Part shown: positions 1 through 8,807 of the stretch, piece after piece
How the letters are laid out: each line of letters begins with the position of its first letter
Position numbering within the stretch: the stretch's first letter is position 1
Assembly: GCA_017416145.1 (NCBI GenBank)
Contig: JAFQDD010000013.1
Coordinates: forward strand, 1 to 59,390
Length of the DNA stretch: 59,390 nucleotides
Origin: Spirochaetaceae bacterium
Lineage (GTDB): Bacteria > Spirochaetota > Spirochaetia > Treponematales > Treponemataceae
Direction of reading: 5' to 3'
Notes under the pieces: model-generated
Seen by the model: the letters and a program-made list of their open reading frames with translations, nothing else
Databases searched by the model: none
Told to the model about the DNA's origin: nothing
Program-made: the position numbers and the translations under genes

Positions 1-2
1 CC

Positions 3-2528
3 GAAATGGGTATAGGAGATGTTGGAAGTTCCCAAGATTTTGGAGGCGAAAATCCAATAGATTTAGGCAGTGAAAACGATTTTTCAATGCCAGACTTTGG
101 CGGAAGTTCTATAGATTTAGGTGGTGCAGAAGATTTTTCAATGCCAGATTTTGGTGGAAATGACTTTGGAAACACCGAAATGGGTATAGGAAATGTTGGA
201 AGTTCCCAAGATTTTGGAGGCGAAAATCCAATAGATTTAGGTAGTGAAACCGATTTTTCAATGCCTAATATCGGAGATGATGAGTTTGCTGCTCCAGAGT
301 TTGATTCTTCTTCTATGCCACTTGATATTGAAAATCTTTCAGATGTGGATTTTTCAGGCTCTGGAGATGATTCTTTTGATAATCAAGGTTTTGAAAATAT
401 AGACAATCCTGCTGATGATTTTGATAGTTTTTCTGATTTTGACTTAGTTCCACCAGAAGTTCCTCAAGAAGTAAAAAAGAAACACATTAGTTTTTCTTCT
501 GGAAAAGGGAAAAAAGAAGAAGTTTTATCAACAGAATTAACAGAAGAACAATATAAGACATTTTCAGAAAATCTCAACTATTATCCTTTAAATTTACGTT
601 TAGCCATTGAAGAAATGATTGTTGGCAACGAATTTAATGATGATGTAGTTATGGAGATAATTCATAAGATTATCAAAAAAATTCCAGCTCGACAACTTGC
701 AACTCAAGTAGAAAAGTTGATGGATCGTTCGATTCCTGTTCCAATGAACTACGAAAAACGTACAGTTGCAGAATACGAAGCTTATCGGCAATCTTTTGAA
801 TACAACCTAAAAAACAAGATTTTACCTTTTACTTTTGCTTCAATTATTGTGGTGGGATTTTGTATTCTTTTGGGATTTTTAACAGCGAAATTTGTTGTTA
901 GACCTGTAAAAGCAAATATTCTTTACAAAGAAGGCTACACACTAATTGAAAACGGTTTGTATCCTCAATCTGAATCAAAATTTAACGAAGCTGTTTCCTA
1001 TAATTCTGTAAAAAACTGGCACTTTAAATATGCTAGAGCCTATGTTGACAATAAACAGTATGAAAGAGCAGGTTCTATGTACGAAAGATTGTTGCATAGT
1101 TTTAAGTATGATTTAGATGCTGGTTTAGAATATGCCACTATGGAACTTGAAGAAAGGGCAAATTACGAAAAGGCAGAAGAAATCACTAGACGTTTTGTGC
1201 TAGATCATCACATAAATTCTGAAGAAGGTTTATTATTATTAGGTGATATTTTCCTTGAATGGGCAACAAATCGTGATCCTGAAAAATTTGAAGATGCCCG
1301 TGTTCAATACGCAAATTTGATTCAACTATATGGTCAACAGCCTTTGTATTTATCAAGGATGATGAGATATTTTATTCGCATGGACAATCTAGAAGAAGTT
1401 TTGCAACTAAAAGAATATTTTTATCCAAAATTAAAAAAAGATGTTCTAGAGCCTAAAGACTTGGTTGAACTAAGTGGATATTTGCTAGATAAATCTTACG
1501 GTGAACTTCCTGCAAAAGATGAATATTTACGTTCTGCAATAGAAGATGTTAGAGAATTATTAGAAAAAGCTGTGGAAAAAGCTCCAGATATTCCAGAATC
1601 TATGTACAATTATGGTCGATATTTCGTGGAAACTGGTTCAAATGTAAATGCTCAAACAGTTTTGGAACAGGCTTTGATAAAATTTGAAAATACTCCGAAA
1701 AAGACCCAAAATCGCTTAATTGCAGAAATTGATACATATCGATTGTTAGGGGAACTTAGTGCAGAAGATTTGGATTATTTGAAAGCAGAAAACTATTATG
1801 TTGACGGTTTGACTTTGTTTGAAACAGAGCGGGATAATAGCAACCTTCGTACAGATAAAAAAGTTGGTTTGCTATATTCTGATTTAGCTGATTTAGATTA
1901 TTTTATCTCAGGAAACTTTGATGCTGCTCTTTCAAATTATATGGAAGCCATCGAAAATTACAATGATACTCCATCAATTCGCTATCGAGTTGGATATATT
2001 CAGTATGCAAATGAAAATTACACAGAAGCCTTAGGTTCTTTTATCAAAGCGGTAAATGAAAAACCTTCTGACAAATATTTGTTATTGGCTTTAGGAAATA
2101 CTCTAACTTTGCGAAACAGTATGTCTGCAGCCCAAGGATATTATGAAAAACTAATTGGAATGTTGGATTTGGAGCGAAATCAATCTGGAATATTACGTCC
2201 TCAAACAAATGTTGTAGACGGAGATTTAGTTGAACTTTATATGAAGTCAGCAAACAATCTTGGTGTGGTTCTATCTATGAGGGCAGAACAAACTGGAAAC
2301 GGAAATCTTTTACCAAAAGCTATGGCAAATTACGAAGAATCAATTAGAGCTTTTGATGCACTAACTAGAAATCAAGAAACAATGATTCGAGTGCTAGGAA
2401 GCAATTTGGCTTCTTTTAACCAAAAATATTTAACCTATACACATCAAGATTTTAAACCGACAATTTATACAGAGATTTCTCCAATTTTGGAAGGAGAAAA
2501 GATTCCAGAAAAATCTGTGGTGGACTAA
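3..2528 (+). CDS. Periplasmic flagellar collar-like TPR membrane protein (FlcA-like), 5' truncated
   Basis: The reading frame is open at the window edge, and bases 3-5 continue the repeat (Glu before the first Met), so the true start lies upstream. About 120 residues of Asp/Ser/Gly-rich acidic repeats come first, then a conserved charged cytoplasmic region (about residues 165-265), one membrane helix (about 271-297, running into TAKFVVRP), and about 500 residues of tetratricopeptide-like helices that should lie in the periplasm. This architecture matches the spirochete collar protein described as FlcA (BB0326) in Borrelia, which builds the collar around the periplasmic flagellar motor and supports stator assembly. 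The assignment rests on architecture and remembered similarity, so a generic TPR membrane protein remains possible. It is followed after 1 nt by the kinase-like gene. Confidence 0.6.
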   Translation, partial: EMGIGDVGSSQDFGGENPIDLGSENDFSMPDFGGSSIDLGGAEDFSMPDFGGNDFGNTEMGIGNVGSSQDFGGENPIDLGSETDFSMPNIGDDEFAAPEFDSSSMPLDIENLSDVDFSGSGDDSFDNQGFENIDNPADDFDSFSDFDLVPPEVPQEVKKKHISFSSGKGKKEEVLSTELTEEQYKTFSENLNYYPLNLRLAIEEMIVGNEFNDDVVMEIIHKIIKKIPARQLATQVEKLMDRSIPVPMNYEKRTVAEYEAYRQSFEYNLKNKILPFTFASIIVVGFCILLGFLTAKFVVRPVKANILYKEGYTLIENGLYPQSESKFNEAVSYNSVKNWHFKYARAYVDNKQYERAGSMYERLLHSFKYDLDAGLEYATMELEERANYEKAEEITRRFVLDHHINSEEGLLLLGDIFLEWATNRDPEKFEDARVQYANLIQLYGQQPLYLSRMMRYFIRMDNLEEVLQLKEYFYPKLKKDVLEPKDLVELSGYLLDKSYGELPAKDEYLRSAIEDVRELLEKAVEKAPDIPESMYNYGRYFVETGSNVNAQTVLEQALIKFENTPKKTQNRLIAEIDTYRLLGELSAEDLDYLKAENYYVDGLTLFETERDNSNLRTDKKVGLLYSDLADLDYFISGNFDAALSNYMEAIENYNDTPSIRYRVGYIQYANENYTEALGSFIKAVNEKPSDKYLLLALGNTLTLRNSMSAAQGYYEKLIGMLDLERNQSGILRPQTNVVDGDLVELYMKSANNLGVVLSMRAEQTGNGNLLPKAMANYEESIRAFDALTRNQETMIRVLGSNLASFNQKYLTYTHQDFKPTIYTEISPILEGEKIPEKSVVD
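6..269 (+). repeat. In-frame 174-bp coding repeat in the collar-like gene
   Basis: Bases from 6 recur almost unchanged from 180, giving a 174-bp (58-residue) period that preserves the reading frame. Shorter subrepeats (DFSMPDFGG, IDLGS) lie within each unit. The repeat runs off the left edge, so copy number is unknown. Such low-complexity acidic repeats can change length by slippage or recombination. Confidence 0.85.
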
Positions 2529-2529
2529 T

Positions 2530-3168
2530 ATGGCAATATCATTTTGTAAGAAGAATGAAAATTATACAGAAAAAATTATTCGCCAAAAGCAAATTAGAGA
2601 AATCAAAAAAGAAATTTTTAGGAAAACTATACATCTTTGTACAGCCTTTGTTCCTTTTTTCTTGGAAAGATTTTATTGGCCAGTAATTGTTCTTCTTGCA
2701 TTGGTATTGATTGGGTATGTGATTTGTGAGTTTTTGCGAATAAAAGGAATTTCTGTTCCTCTGATTTCAAAAATTACAGATATTGCCTCTCGAAAAAGGG
2801 ATGAAAATCACTTTGTTTTGGGACCTGTAACTCTTGCTTTGGGAGTTTTGATTACTGCTTTAATTTTTCCACCGCTACCTGCAAAAATCGGTATATTTGC
2901 TTTGGCTTTGGGAGATGGACTTGCTAGTTTGTTTGGAAAACTTTTTGGACACGTGATAATCCCATTTACTTCTGGAAAAACTGTAGCTGGAAGTTTGACC
3001 TGCTTTATAGCAATTTTTTTATCAACCTATTGTTGTAGCAGAAATCTAGTTTGTGCTTTATGGGTTGCCGTCGCTGGTATGATAATCGAAATTTTCCCAA
3101 TTAAAAATTTTGACAATCTTACAATTCCGATTTTAGTAGCTACAATTTCCTGTTTTTTCGTTTTGTAA
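2530..3168 (+). CDS. Polyprenol/phytol kinase-like integral membrane protein
   Basis: A 212-residue protein with about six hydrophobic segments. It carries the block ALALGDGLASLFGK followed by SGKTVAGSLT (about residues 150-159), which resembles the CTP-dependent dolichol/phytol kinase and phosphatidate cytidylyltransferase-like family (SEC59/VTE5/DGK1 group). Members phosphorylate a membrane-embedded isoprenoid or lipid alcohol. The N-terminus is basic and cytosolic-looking. It starts 1 nt after the collar-like gene and is probably co-transcribed. The substrate cannot be told from sequence; diacylglycerol, phytol or another prenol are all possible. Confidence 0.65.
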   Translation: MAISFCKKNENYTEKIIRQKQIREIKKEIFRKTIHLCTAFVPFFLERFYWPVIVLLALVLIGYVICEFLRIKGISVPLISKITDIASRKRDENHFVLGPVTLALGVLITALIFPPLPAKIGIFALALGDGLASLFGKLFGHVIIPFTSGKTVAGSLTCFIAIFLSTYCCSRNLVCALWVAVAGMIIEIFPIKNFDNLTIPILVATISCFFVL

Positions 3169-3170
3169 CA

Positions 3171-3977
3171 TTATTGCCACAAATAATAATTGTGGATTTT
3201 TTCAAGATATTTTACTGTTCCAAATGTAAGGAAAAATATTCCGAAAAGACATAATATTAAATTAGTTGCATAAATTAAACTAAAATATCCCAACATCAAA
3301 AAAATGTATCCAAAAGTGTATTTGCTTTTTACGAATACTATCATAGAAATACAAGTAATAAAAAAGATAAAGAATAAAATAATTGTAAAAACTTTATTGA
3401 AACCTGAAGCTGGTAAAACTGCTGGAGTAATAGTTCCTGTATTTATTGGTAAAAATTCTGCAAAAATCAAGGAAATGATGGTAATAATTAAAAGATTTTT
3501 TTCTGCTTGTTGATTTTGGAAATCTGCTGAAAAAAGTGCAGAAAATAAAAAGCATAATAGAGAAATCAATCTACAAGCAAAGCAAGTTTTGCCAATGAAA
3601 ATCACAAAAGTCGAATATGAATTCCAAAGATTGTAAATTGGAATGAAAAGCCTACAATATTCAAGTAAACAACCAACTAAAAATCCAAAGAAAAAGATGA
3701 TTTCTGGAGATTGAGTTTTTTCAAAAGAATATCGGATTACAGAAGTTGTTACCAATGTATAAATTCCTAAAAAGATAATGGAAATTATAGGAAAAATTGT
3801 ATAATCATTGAAAAGAATGTTCTTTAGGGAAATATTAGAAAAATTTATAGATATAGGTAAAGGGGAAAAATGCCCTGAGAAAAACTGAAAAAGAAATAAA
3901 GCGAGAAAAAGTAGAATAAATGCGATTGTAAAAATGCCAAAGCCAAAGATGATTTTGTTTCTTGAAATTAAAGTCAT
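3171..3977 (-). CDS. Multi-pass membrane protein of unknown function
   Basis: A 268-residue, very hydrophobic protein with about seven predicted membrane helices and no motif I recognise. The start is set at the ATG at 3977 (MTLISRNKII) and not the upstream in-frame codon at 4016, because a good promoter (TTTACA, 17 bp, TATCAT) ends exactly 6 nt before this ATG and would lie inside the longer version. No Shine-Dalgarno sequence precedes it, which suggests a leaderless mRNA. It converges on the kinase-like gene with only 2 nt between stops. It may be specific to treponemes. Confidence 0.6.
   Translation of the reverse strand: MTLISRNKIIFGFGIFTIAFILLFLALFLFQFFSGHFSPLPISINFSNISLKNILFNDYTIFPIISIIFLGIYTLVTTSVIRYSFEKTQSPEIIFFFGFLVGCLLEYCRLFIPIYNLWNSYSTFVIFIGKTCFACRLISLLCFLFSALFSADFQNQQAEKNLLIITIISLIFAEFLPINTGTITPAVLPASGFNKVFTIILFFIFFITCISMIVFVKSKYTFGYIFLMLGYFSLIYATNLILCLFGIFFLTFGTVKYLEKIHNYYLWQ
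3177..3202 (+). terminator. Possible intrinsic terminator after the kinase-like gene
   Basis: A 6-bp stem CCACAA/TTGTGG with a 7-nt loop is followed by ATTTTTT. It lies just past the stop of the plus-strand gene and overlaps the 3' coding end of the convergent minus-strand gene. The stem is short, so the call is tentative. Confidence 0.4.
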
Positions 3978-3983
3978 ACTAAA

Positions 3984-4012
3984 ATGATAACTATTACTTA
4001 AATTTATGTAAA
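3984..4012 (-). promoter_or_regulatory. Promoter with start-codon-abutting geometry (membrane protein gene)
   Basis: On the minus strand: TTTACA, 17-nt spacer, TATCAT, then TTTAGT and ATG. The six-nt gap places the expected transcription start on the A of the start codon. Confidence 0.6.
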
Positions 4013-4104
4013 GCACAAAGGGGAAAAAACCGAGAAATAAAAGTGAGTAAAAGTAATTTTTTACAAAACATATAGCATTATTTTTTCAAAAAAAGGAGTT
4101 TTCG

Positions 4105-4806
4105 ATGAAAAAATATATTTTAGGATTGATGTTTGTGCTGGTATCATGTTTTGCTTTCGCAGGAGATGTGGCAGCTTTTGAAGATATTGGGTTTTCGGCA
4201 GATGGAAAAACATATTTATTTGCAGAATATGGGATTACAGACAAAGATTTCCAAGGTTATGCAGAAATTTATGCAGTAGATATTGAAAAAAATGATTTTT
4301 TGAAAAATGGTGTGTATAAAACAAACCCATCAAATGCTACAACAGGTAAAAGTGGAAGTTCTGTTTATGCTGCATTGAAAGAAAAAAATCAAAAATGGCT
4401 AAACTCATTTAATGCAACTCCAGTATCTGTGGAAGATGTACTTTACATTAAGCCAAATGATTTCAAAGATAAAACAGAAACTGTTTCAGTAACAGATTTC
4501 GTTCACACAACACAAGAAAATCCAATTACATACAATTTTACATTGGTTCCATATTTTGAAGGTTCTGGAAAATCACTTGTATCATCATTTTATATTGTAG
4601 TTGAAAAAACTGACAAAGATGGAAAGCAATTAGAAAAATTAGTTGTTGGAAATCCTGATGTAAAACGAAAAATGATTTCAAGTTATGCCATTGAAAAAAT
4701 CTTTTGTTCAAAAGATGCAAAAAGTTTTGTAATTGTGGTAGAAAAAAGAAGTGAAGAAAACGGAGTTCCTACCATAAGATACATGGTAGAAACCTTTAAA
4801 TTATAA
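4105..4806 (+). CDS. Secreted DUF2259-like protein
   Basis: A 233-residue protein with a clear signal peptide (MKKYILGLMFVLVSCFAFA, cleavage after AFA about residue 20). The mature part begins with the pattern AFEDIGFSADGKTYLFAEYG, which I associate with the predicted secreted DUF2259 family found in treponemes. It is probably periplasmic, and function is unknown. A strong ribosome binding site (AAGGAG) lies 8 nt before the ATG. The gene stands alone and converges on the DJ-1 gene with 2 nt between stops. Confidence 0.65.
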   Translation: MKKYILGLMFVLVSCFAFAGDVAAFEDIGFSADGKTYLFAEYGITDKDFQGYAEIYAVDIEKNDFLKNGVYKTNPSNATTGKSGSSVYAALKEKNQKWLNSFNATPVSVEDVLYIKPNDFKDKTETVSVTDFVHTTQENPITYNFTLVPYFEGSGKSLVSSFYIVVEKTDKDGKQLEKLVVGNPDVKRKMISSYAIEKIFCSKDAKSFVIVVEKRSEENGVPTIRYMVETFKL

Positions 4807-4808
4807 GA

Positions 4809-5381
4809 CTAGATAAATAGCATACCTTTTTGTAAAGCAGCTGATTTTTCTGATAAACCTAATTCCTGTAGAATTGTATAAGAAAAAGCGGCTGCTGTAC
4901 CAGGTCCACGAGAAGTTATCAAGTTTGTATCAACAACAACTGGGTTTGTATTCCAATTTTTAACATCTGCTTCTGGAGCGTTGTTTTCCATATCGGGATA
5001 GCAAGTCCAGTTTTTGTTTTTTAAAAGTCCAAAAGTTCCAAAAATAATGGCTGGACTTGCACAAATTGCACAGACTAACTTTTTTTCGTTGAAACATTTT
5101 TTTGCAAATTCTTCCAATTTTTTACAATTTGCAAGATTTGTTGCTCCTGGCATTCCACCTGGCATAATAATCGCATCTGGTAAAATGTTTTCGTCCATAT
5201 CTTCGATTAACGAATCACAGATTATTTCTATATTATGAGCTCCTTTCACTTTTAATTCATCTGTAATGGAAATCATTAAAACTTTTACACCACCTCGTTT
5301 TAAAATATCAACAGGTGTAATGGCTTCAATTTCTTCAAATCCCGGTGCAAAAAATACATAGGCTTTTTTATCTTGATTCAT
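4809..5381 (-). CDS. DJ-1/ThiJ/PfpI family protein (YajL-like)
   Basis: A 190-residue single-domain DJ-1 protein. It has the conserved Glu16 in PGFEE and the nucleophile-elbow Cys107 in CAICASP, and PGGMPG precedes helix 3. DJ-1 subfamily members act in oxidative or carbonyl stress or as protein/nucleotide deglycases; the exact activity is disputed and not inferable here. The start at 5381 (MNQDKKAYV) is chosen because GGAGG lies 6 nt upstream on the minus strand; the longer in-frame version would include this site. It is divergently placed from the response regulator gene. Confidence 0.88.
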   Translation of the reverse strand: MNQDKKAYVFFAPGFEEIEAITPVDILKRGGVKVLMISITDELKVKGAHNIEIICDSLIEDMDENILPDAIIMPGGMPGATNLANCKKLEEFAKKCFNEKKLVCAICASPAIIFGTFGLLKNKNWTCYPDMENNAPEADVKNWNTNPVVVDTNLITSRGPGTAAAFSYTILQELGLSEKSAALQKGMLFI

Positions 5382-5409
5382 ACTTTTCCTCCAACTTAAT
5401 CTCAAATAG

Positions 5410-5443
5410 AATAAAATTATACATTTTTTTTTGTAATTTTATT
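5410..5443. promoter_or_regulatory. AT-rich inverted repeat between divergent DJ-1 and response regulator genes
   Basis: AATAAAATTA at 5410-5419 is repeated inverted as TAATTTTATT at 5434-5443, upstream of both start sites. It could be an operator, but the sequence is so AT-rich that chance is a real alternative. Confidence 0.3.
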
Positions 5444-5458
5444 ATACAATATGATTAG

Positions 5459-5487
5459 TTGAAAATACAATTATTTTGATATATCAT
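5459..5487 (+). promoter_or_regulatory. Promoter with start-codon-abutting geometry (response regulator gene)
   Basis: TTGAAA (5459), 17-nt spacer, TATCAT (5482-5487), six nt, then ATG at 5494. It has the same -10 hexamer and spacing as the promoter at 3984-4012. Confidence 0.65.
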
Positions 5488-5493
5488 ATTTCT

Positions 5494-6741
5494 ATGAAAA
5501 AGGTACTTATAATAGACGCTCCTCCGCTTTTTAGAGAATTTTTAAAGGAAAAATTATCTGCCGAAAGGATTGAAGTTGATATTGCCCAAGGAAATCGGGA
5601 TGCTTTTACAAAACTTCTTTCTCAACTTCCAGAACTTTTAATCGTAAATTCTCCAGATAATTATCAAGATCTTCTTGATTTTTTAGAAAAAAAGCGATCA
5701 GACCCAAATGCTTCTAAAATTCCAACAATTTTAACAGGACCTGTTTTGGAACAAGACCAACTTCGGGCTTTGCCTAGTTATGGAGTAATAAAATATTTTA
5801 ACAAACCTGTAAAATTCGACATATTTTTTGAATCAATTGGAAGAATCTTACGTACTAATTTTTCAATGGACACAACTCAGTGTATTTTAGAGTTGCATTT
5901 AAATGATAACATTATATTTATTGAAGTTGCTCAAGGGTTAAATCGGGAAAAAATTGCTCTTTTGAAGTATCGTATCACAGAGATGATAGATGATAATAAA
6001 CTAACAGCTCCAAAAATTGTTCTAATGATGACAGATTTGGCTTTGAGTTTTGTGGATGGAGCCAATCTTGAGTATCTTATCGATAATATCATTGCTGATT
6101 CAAGGGTTGTTAGAAAAAATGTTAAAATTTTGGCTTTGGATTCTTTTACCAAAGAACTAGTAAACGGACATAAACAGTATGAAGGAATTGAGGTCGTTGA
6201 AAATCTTTCTACAGTTCTAAATTCTCTTGTGGATTCTGGAACTGCAAACAGTGTTGCTGAAGTGATTTCTGATAAAATTTTGGCTGCTACAGAAGATGTT
6301 AGTGAAGGTTCTGTCCAAATGAAGTTTCATTCAGAATCTGGTGTAATGGAAGAGCAAAATAATGGACTTGAAAATCAACTAAAAATCGCAGTTGTTGATG
6401 ATGATGTTGTAACATTACGTCTTCTAAAAAGTGCTTTTTCATCAATTAGTGTACAAACGGATTGTTTTAGTTCTGGTTCTGAATTCCTTGGATACACAAA
6501 CCGAAAAAATTATGATTTGATAATTTTGGATATTTTTATGCCAGGTCTTTCTGGATTTGATATTCTAAATCATTTACATATTAGAAATTATAAATCACCT
6601 GTAATTATTTATTCAAATATCACTCAAAGAGAAACTGTTGTACAAGCTTTAAGTTTAGGTGCGAAGTCGTTTTTGATAAAACCTCAAAAACCAGAAGTTT
6701 TGATTCAAAAGGCTTTAGAAATAATTAACTCCAAGATTTAG
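5494..6741 (+). CDS. Response regulator with pseudo-receiver and receiver domains
   Basis: A 415-residue protein. The first about 115 residues fold like a receiver but have Asn in LIVNSPD where the phosphoacceptor Asp belongs, so this copy is probably not phosphorylated. The middle (about 125-260) looks like a STAS or PilZ-free alpha/beta segment that I cannot assign. The C-terminal receiver (about 298-415) is intact: VVDDD, Asp346 in LIILDIFMP, and Lys in FLIKP. There is no DNA-binding output domain. The ATG at 5494 is preferred over an upstream TTG that would overlap the promoter. The hybrid kinase follows after 11 nt, so the two are presumed partners. Confidence 0.8.
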   Translation: MKKVLIIDAPPLFREFLKEKLSAERIEVDIAQGNRDAFTKLLSQLPELLIVNSPDNYQDLLDFLEKKRSDPNASKIPTILTGPVLEQDQLRALPSYGVIKYFNKPVKFDIFFESIGRILRTNFSMDTTQCILELHLNDNIIFIEVAQGLNREKIALLKYRITEMIDDNKLTAPKIVLMMTDLALSFVDGANLEYLIDNIIADSRVVRKNVKILALDSFTKELVNGHKQYEGIEVVENLSTVLNSLVDSGTANSVAEVISDKILAATEDVSEGSVQMKFHSESGVMEEQNNGLENQLKIAVVDDDVVTLRLLKSAFSSISVQTDCFSSGSEFLGYTNRKNYDLIILDIFMPGLSGFDILNHLHIRNYKSPVIIYSNITQRETVVQALSLGAKSFLIKPQKPEVLIQKALEIINSKI

Positions 6742-6752
6742 TAGGTTTACAA

Positions 6753-8807
6753 ATGGCAAATAATGAAACTGCTGCTAGTCCCTTTTTTGCAAATGCTGTT
6801 CACGAACTAAGAACTCCAATTCAAACTATAATTGGAACCTTAGAATTGATGGGAGATACGACTCTAAATCCTGAACAAACTGAATATGTTCGTCAGGTAA
6901 AATTTAGTGCTGATATTCTTTTGGCTCTTGTAAACGATTTATTAGATTTTTCAAAAATCCAATCTGGTCAATTTAAATTGGAACACATTCCTGTAAATCC
7001 AAGTCATGTAGTTGAACAAACTGTTGATTTAATAAGCATCGAAGCTCACAACCGAGGTTTAGAGATTTTTACCAGTTTAAGTTTGGAAACTCCTTTGGCA
7101 ATTTACAGCGATCCAACTCGTATTCAGCAGATTTTGCTAAATCTCGTAAAAAATGCTGTCAAATTTACGAGTCAAGGATATATTAACGTAAAACTTTCAA
7201 AAGTTGATAATAATCTGTTGTTTGAAGTTGTTGATACGGGAATTGGTGTTCCAGAAGATAAAAAACAGTTGATTTTTAAAGAGTTCCAACAAGCAGATGC
7301 TTCCACTACTCGAAAATTTGGCGGAACGGGGTTAGGTCTTTCGATTTGTAAAAATCTTGCTGCTTTGATGAAGGGAGACATTGGTATTCGGGATAATCCT
7401 GAAGGTGGTTCTGTTTTCTGGTTTACACTTCCAATTGAAAAATGCGAAAATCCACCAGATTCTTTGCCAAGATTTACAAAACTTAATATTAACCTAAATA
7501 CAAAGATTTTGGTTGTTGATGATCATAAACTTGCTCTAGAAAGTCTAGTAAATAAGCTAAAAAGCATTGGACTTCAAAATGTGGATGTTGCTTTATCTGG
7601 TGAAGAAGCTTTAGACAAATTAAGAGTTGCAGCAGAAGCAAATACACCTTATACTCTTGCGTTAATTGATATGATTATGCCAGTTATGGACGGTTGGCGA
7701 TTGGCTGCGGAAATTAATGCTGATAGAAATATCAATAGCACAAAACTTTATATGCTTGTTCCAGAAGGGCAAATGGGAAGCGAAGCCAAGATGAAAATGT
7801 TGGATTGGTTTAATGGATATATCTACAAACCAATCAAATATCGCTTGTTGATAGATATCCTAAATTCTGTTACAGAAGATAAACTTGATTTGGAAACTGT
7901 GGAGCGAAAAGAGGTTGTTATGGAAAAGAAGCCTGAGCAATCTGAAGTTCAAGTCACAACTAACAAAACTTCACCAGTTCCAGAACAAAGTGATAATTTT
8001 GATTGTATCGTGTTAGTAGCAGAAGATCACCCGATAAATCAAAAATTACTAAAAACCTTTTTAACAAACTTTGGTTGTACAGTTTTTACAGCAAATAACG
8101 GAAGGGAAGCTGTAAATCAAATTGCAGAACATCCAGAAATTGAGCTTGTTTTTATGGATATTCAAATGCCAGAGCTAAATGGGGTTGAAGCAACTATTGA
8201 AATCCGCAAAACAGGCTATAAAGGAATAATTATAGCTTGTACAGCAAATAGTGACGAAGCTGATTTTGAAATGTATCGCACAAACGGTATGAACGGGGTT
8301 TTGGTAAAACCTTTCAAAAAGCAAAGTGTAAAAGAATTGTTGGATAAGTGGATTTCTGTAATAAAGATGCCAACTGACGATGATATTGAAGAACTTGAAG
8401 AGTTAGAGGAAGTTGACGAAAATTTTGAAGAAGTTGACTTAACTGAGTTCGTCTATAATATTTGGGATTCTCAAGACTTTTTGGATACAGTATCTAATGA
8501 TTATTCTCTAGCAAATCAATTGATTGAGCAGTTTATCAATCAAACTCGTACATATTTGATTACAGCAAAAGAAGCTTTGTATATGAAAAATATTCAAAGT
8601 TTGACAATTATCGGTCACACATTAAAGGGTAGTTCTGCTACTATGTCTGCAAAAGCCTTGTCCGAAGCAGCAAAAAAAATCGAAGATTATGCTCGAAATA
8701 TGGATTTGTCCGAAGTTGCAAAATATATAAACGAATTTTCTGCCTTGTTTACAAAATTTGAGTATCTTGTAAAAGAACAAATCGAAGAATGGAACAAACA
8801 AAGATGA
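6753..8807 (+). CDS. Soluble hybrid histidine kinase (HisKA-HATPase-REC-REC-HPt)
   Basis: A 684-residue phosphorelay kinase. HisKA carries His17 in HELRTP; the HATPase has the N-box NLVKNAVKF, DTGIGV and GGTGLGLSI; receiver 1 has Asp306 (LIDMIMP); receiver 2 has Asp469 (FMDIQMP); and the HPt domain has His622 in GHTLKGSS. All steps of a His-Asp-His relay are therefore present in one chain. No membrane helix or sensor domain precedes HisKA, so the input must come from a partner, perhaps the upstream response regulator protein. It overlaps the next gene by 4 nt (ATGA). Confidence 0.92.
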   Translation: MANNETAASPFFANAVHELRTPIQTIIGTLELMGDTTLNPEQTEYVRQVKFSADILLALVNDLLDFSKIQSGQFKLEHIPVNPSHVVEQTVDLISIEAHNRGLEIFTSLSLETPLAIYSDPTRIQQILLNLVKNAVKFTSQGYINVKLSKVDNNLLFEVVDTGIGVPEDKKQLIFKEFQQADASTTRKFGGTGLGLSICKNLAALMKGDIGIRDNPEGGSVFWFTLPIEKCENPPDSLPRFTKLNINLNTKILVVDDHKLALESLVNKLKSIGLQNVDVALSGEEALDKLRVAAEANTPYTLALIDMIMPVMDGWRLAAEINADRNINSTKLYMLVPEGQMGSEAKMKMLDWFNGYIYKPIKYRLLIDILNSVTEDKLDLETVERKEVVMEKKPEQSEVQVTTNKTSPVPEQSDNFDCIVLVAEDHPINQKLLKTFLTNFGCTVFTANNGREAVNQIAEHPEIELVFMDIQMPELNGVEATIEIRKTGYKGIIIACTANSDEADFEMYRTNGMNGVLVKPFKKQSVKELLDKWISVIKMPTDDDIEELEELEEVDENFEEVDLTEFVYNIWDSQDFLDTVSNDYSLANQLIEQFINQTRTYLITAKEALYMKNIQSLTIIGHTLKGSSATMSAKALSEAAKKIEDYARNMDLSEVAKYINEFSALFTKFEYLVKEQIEEWNKQR

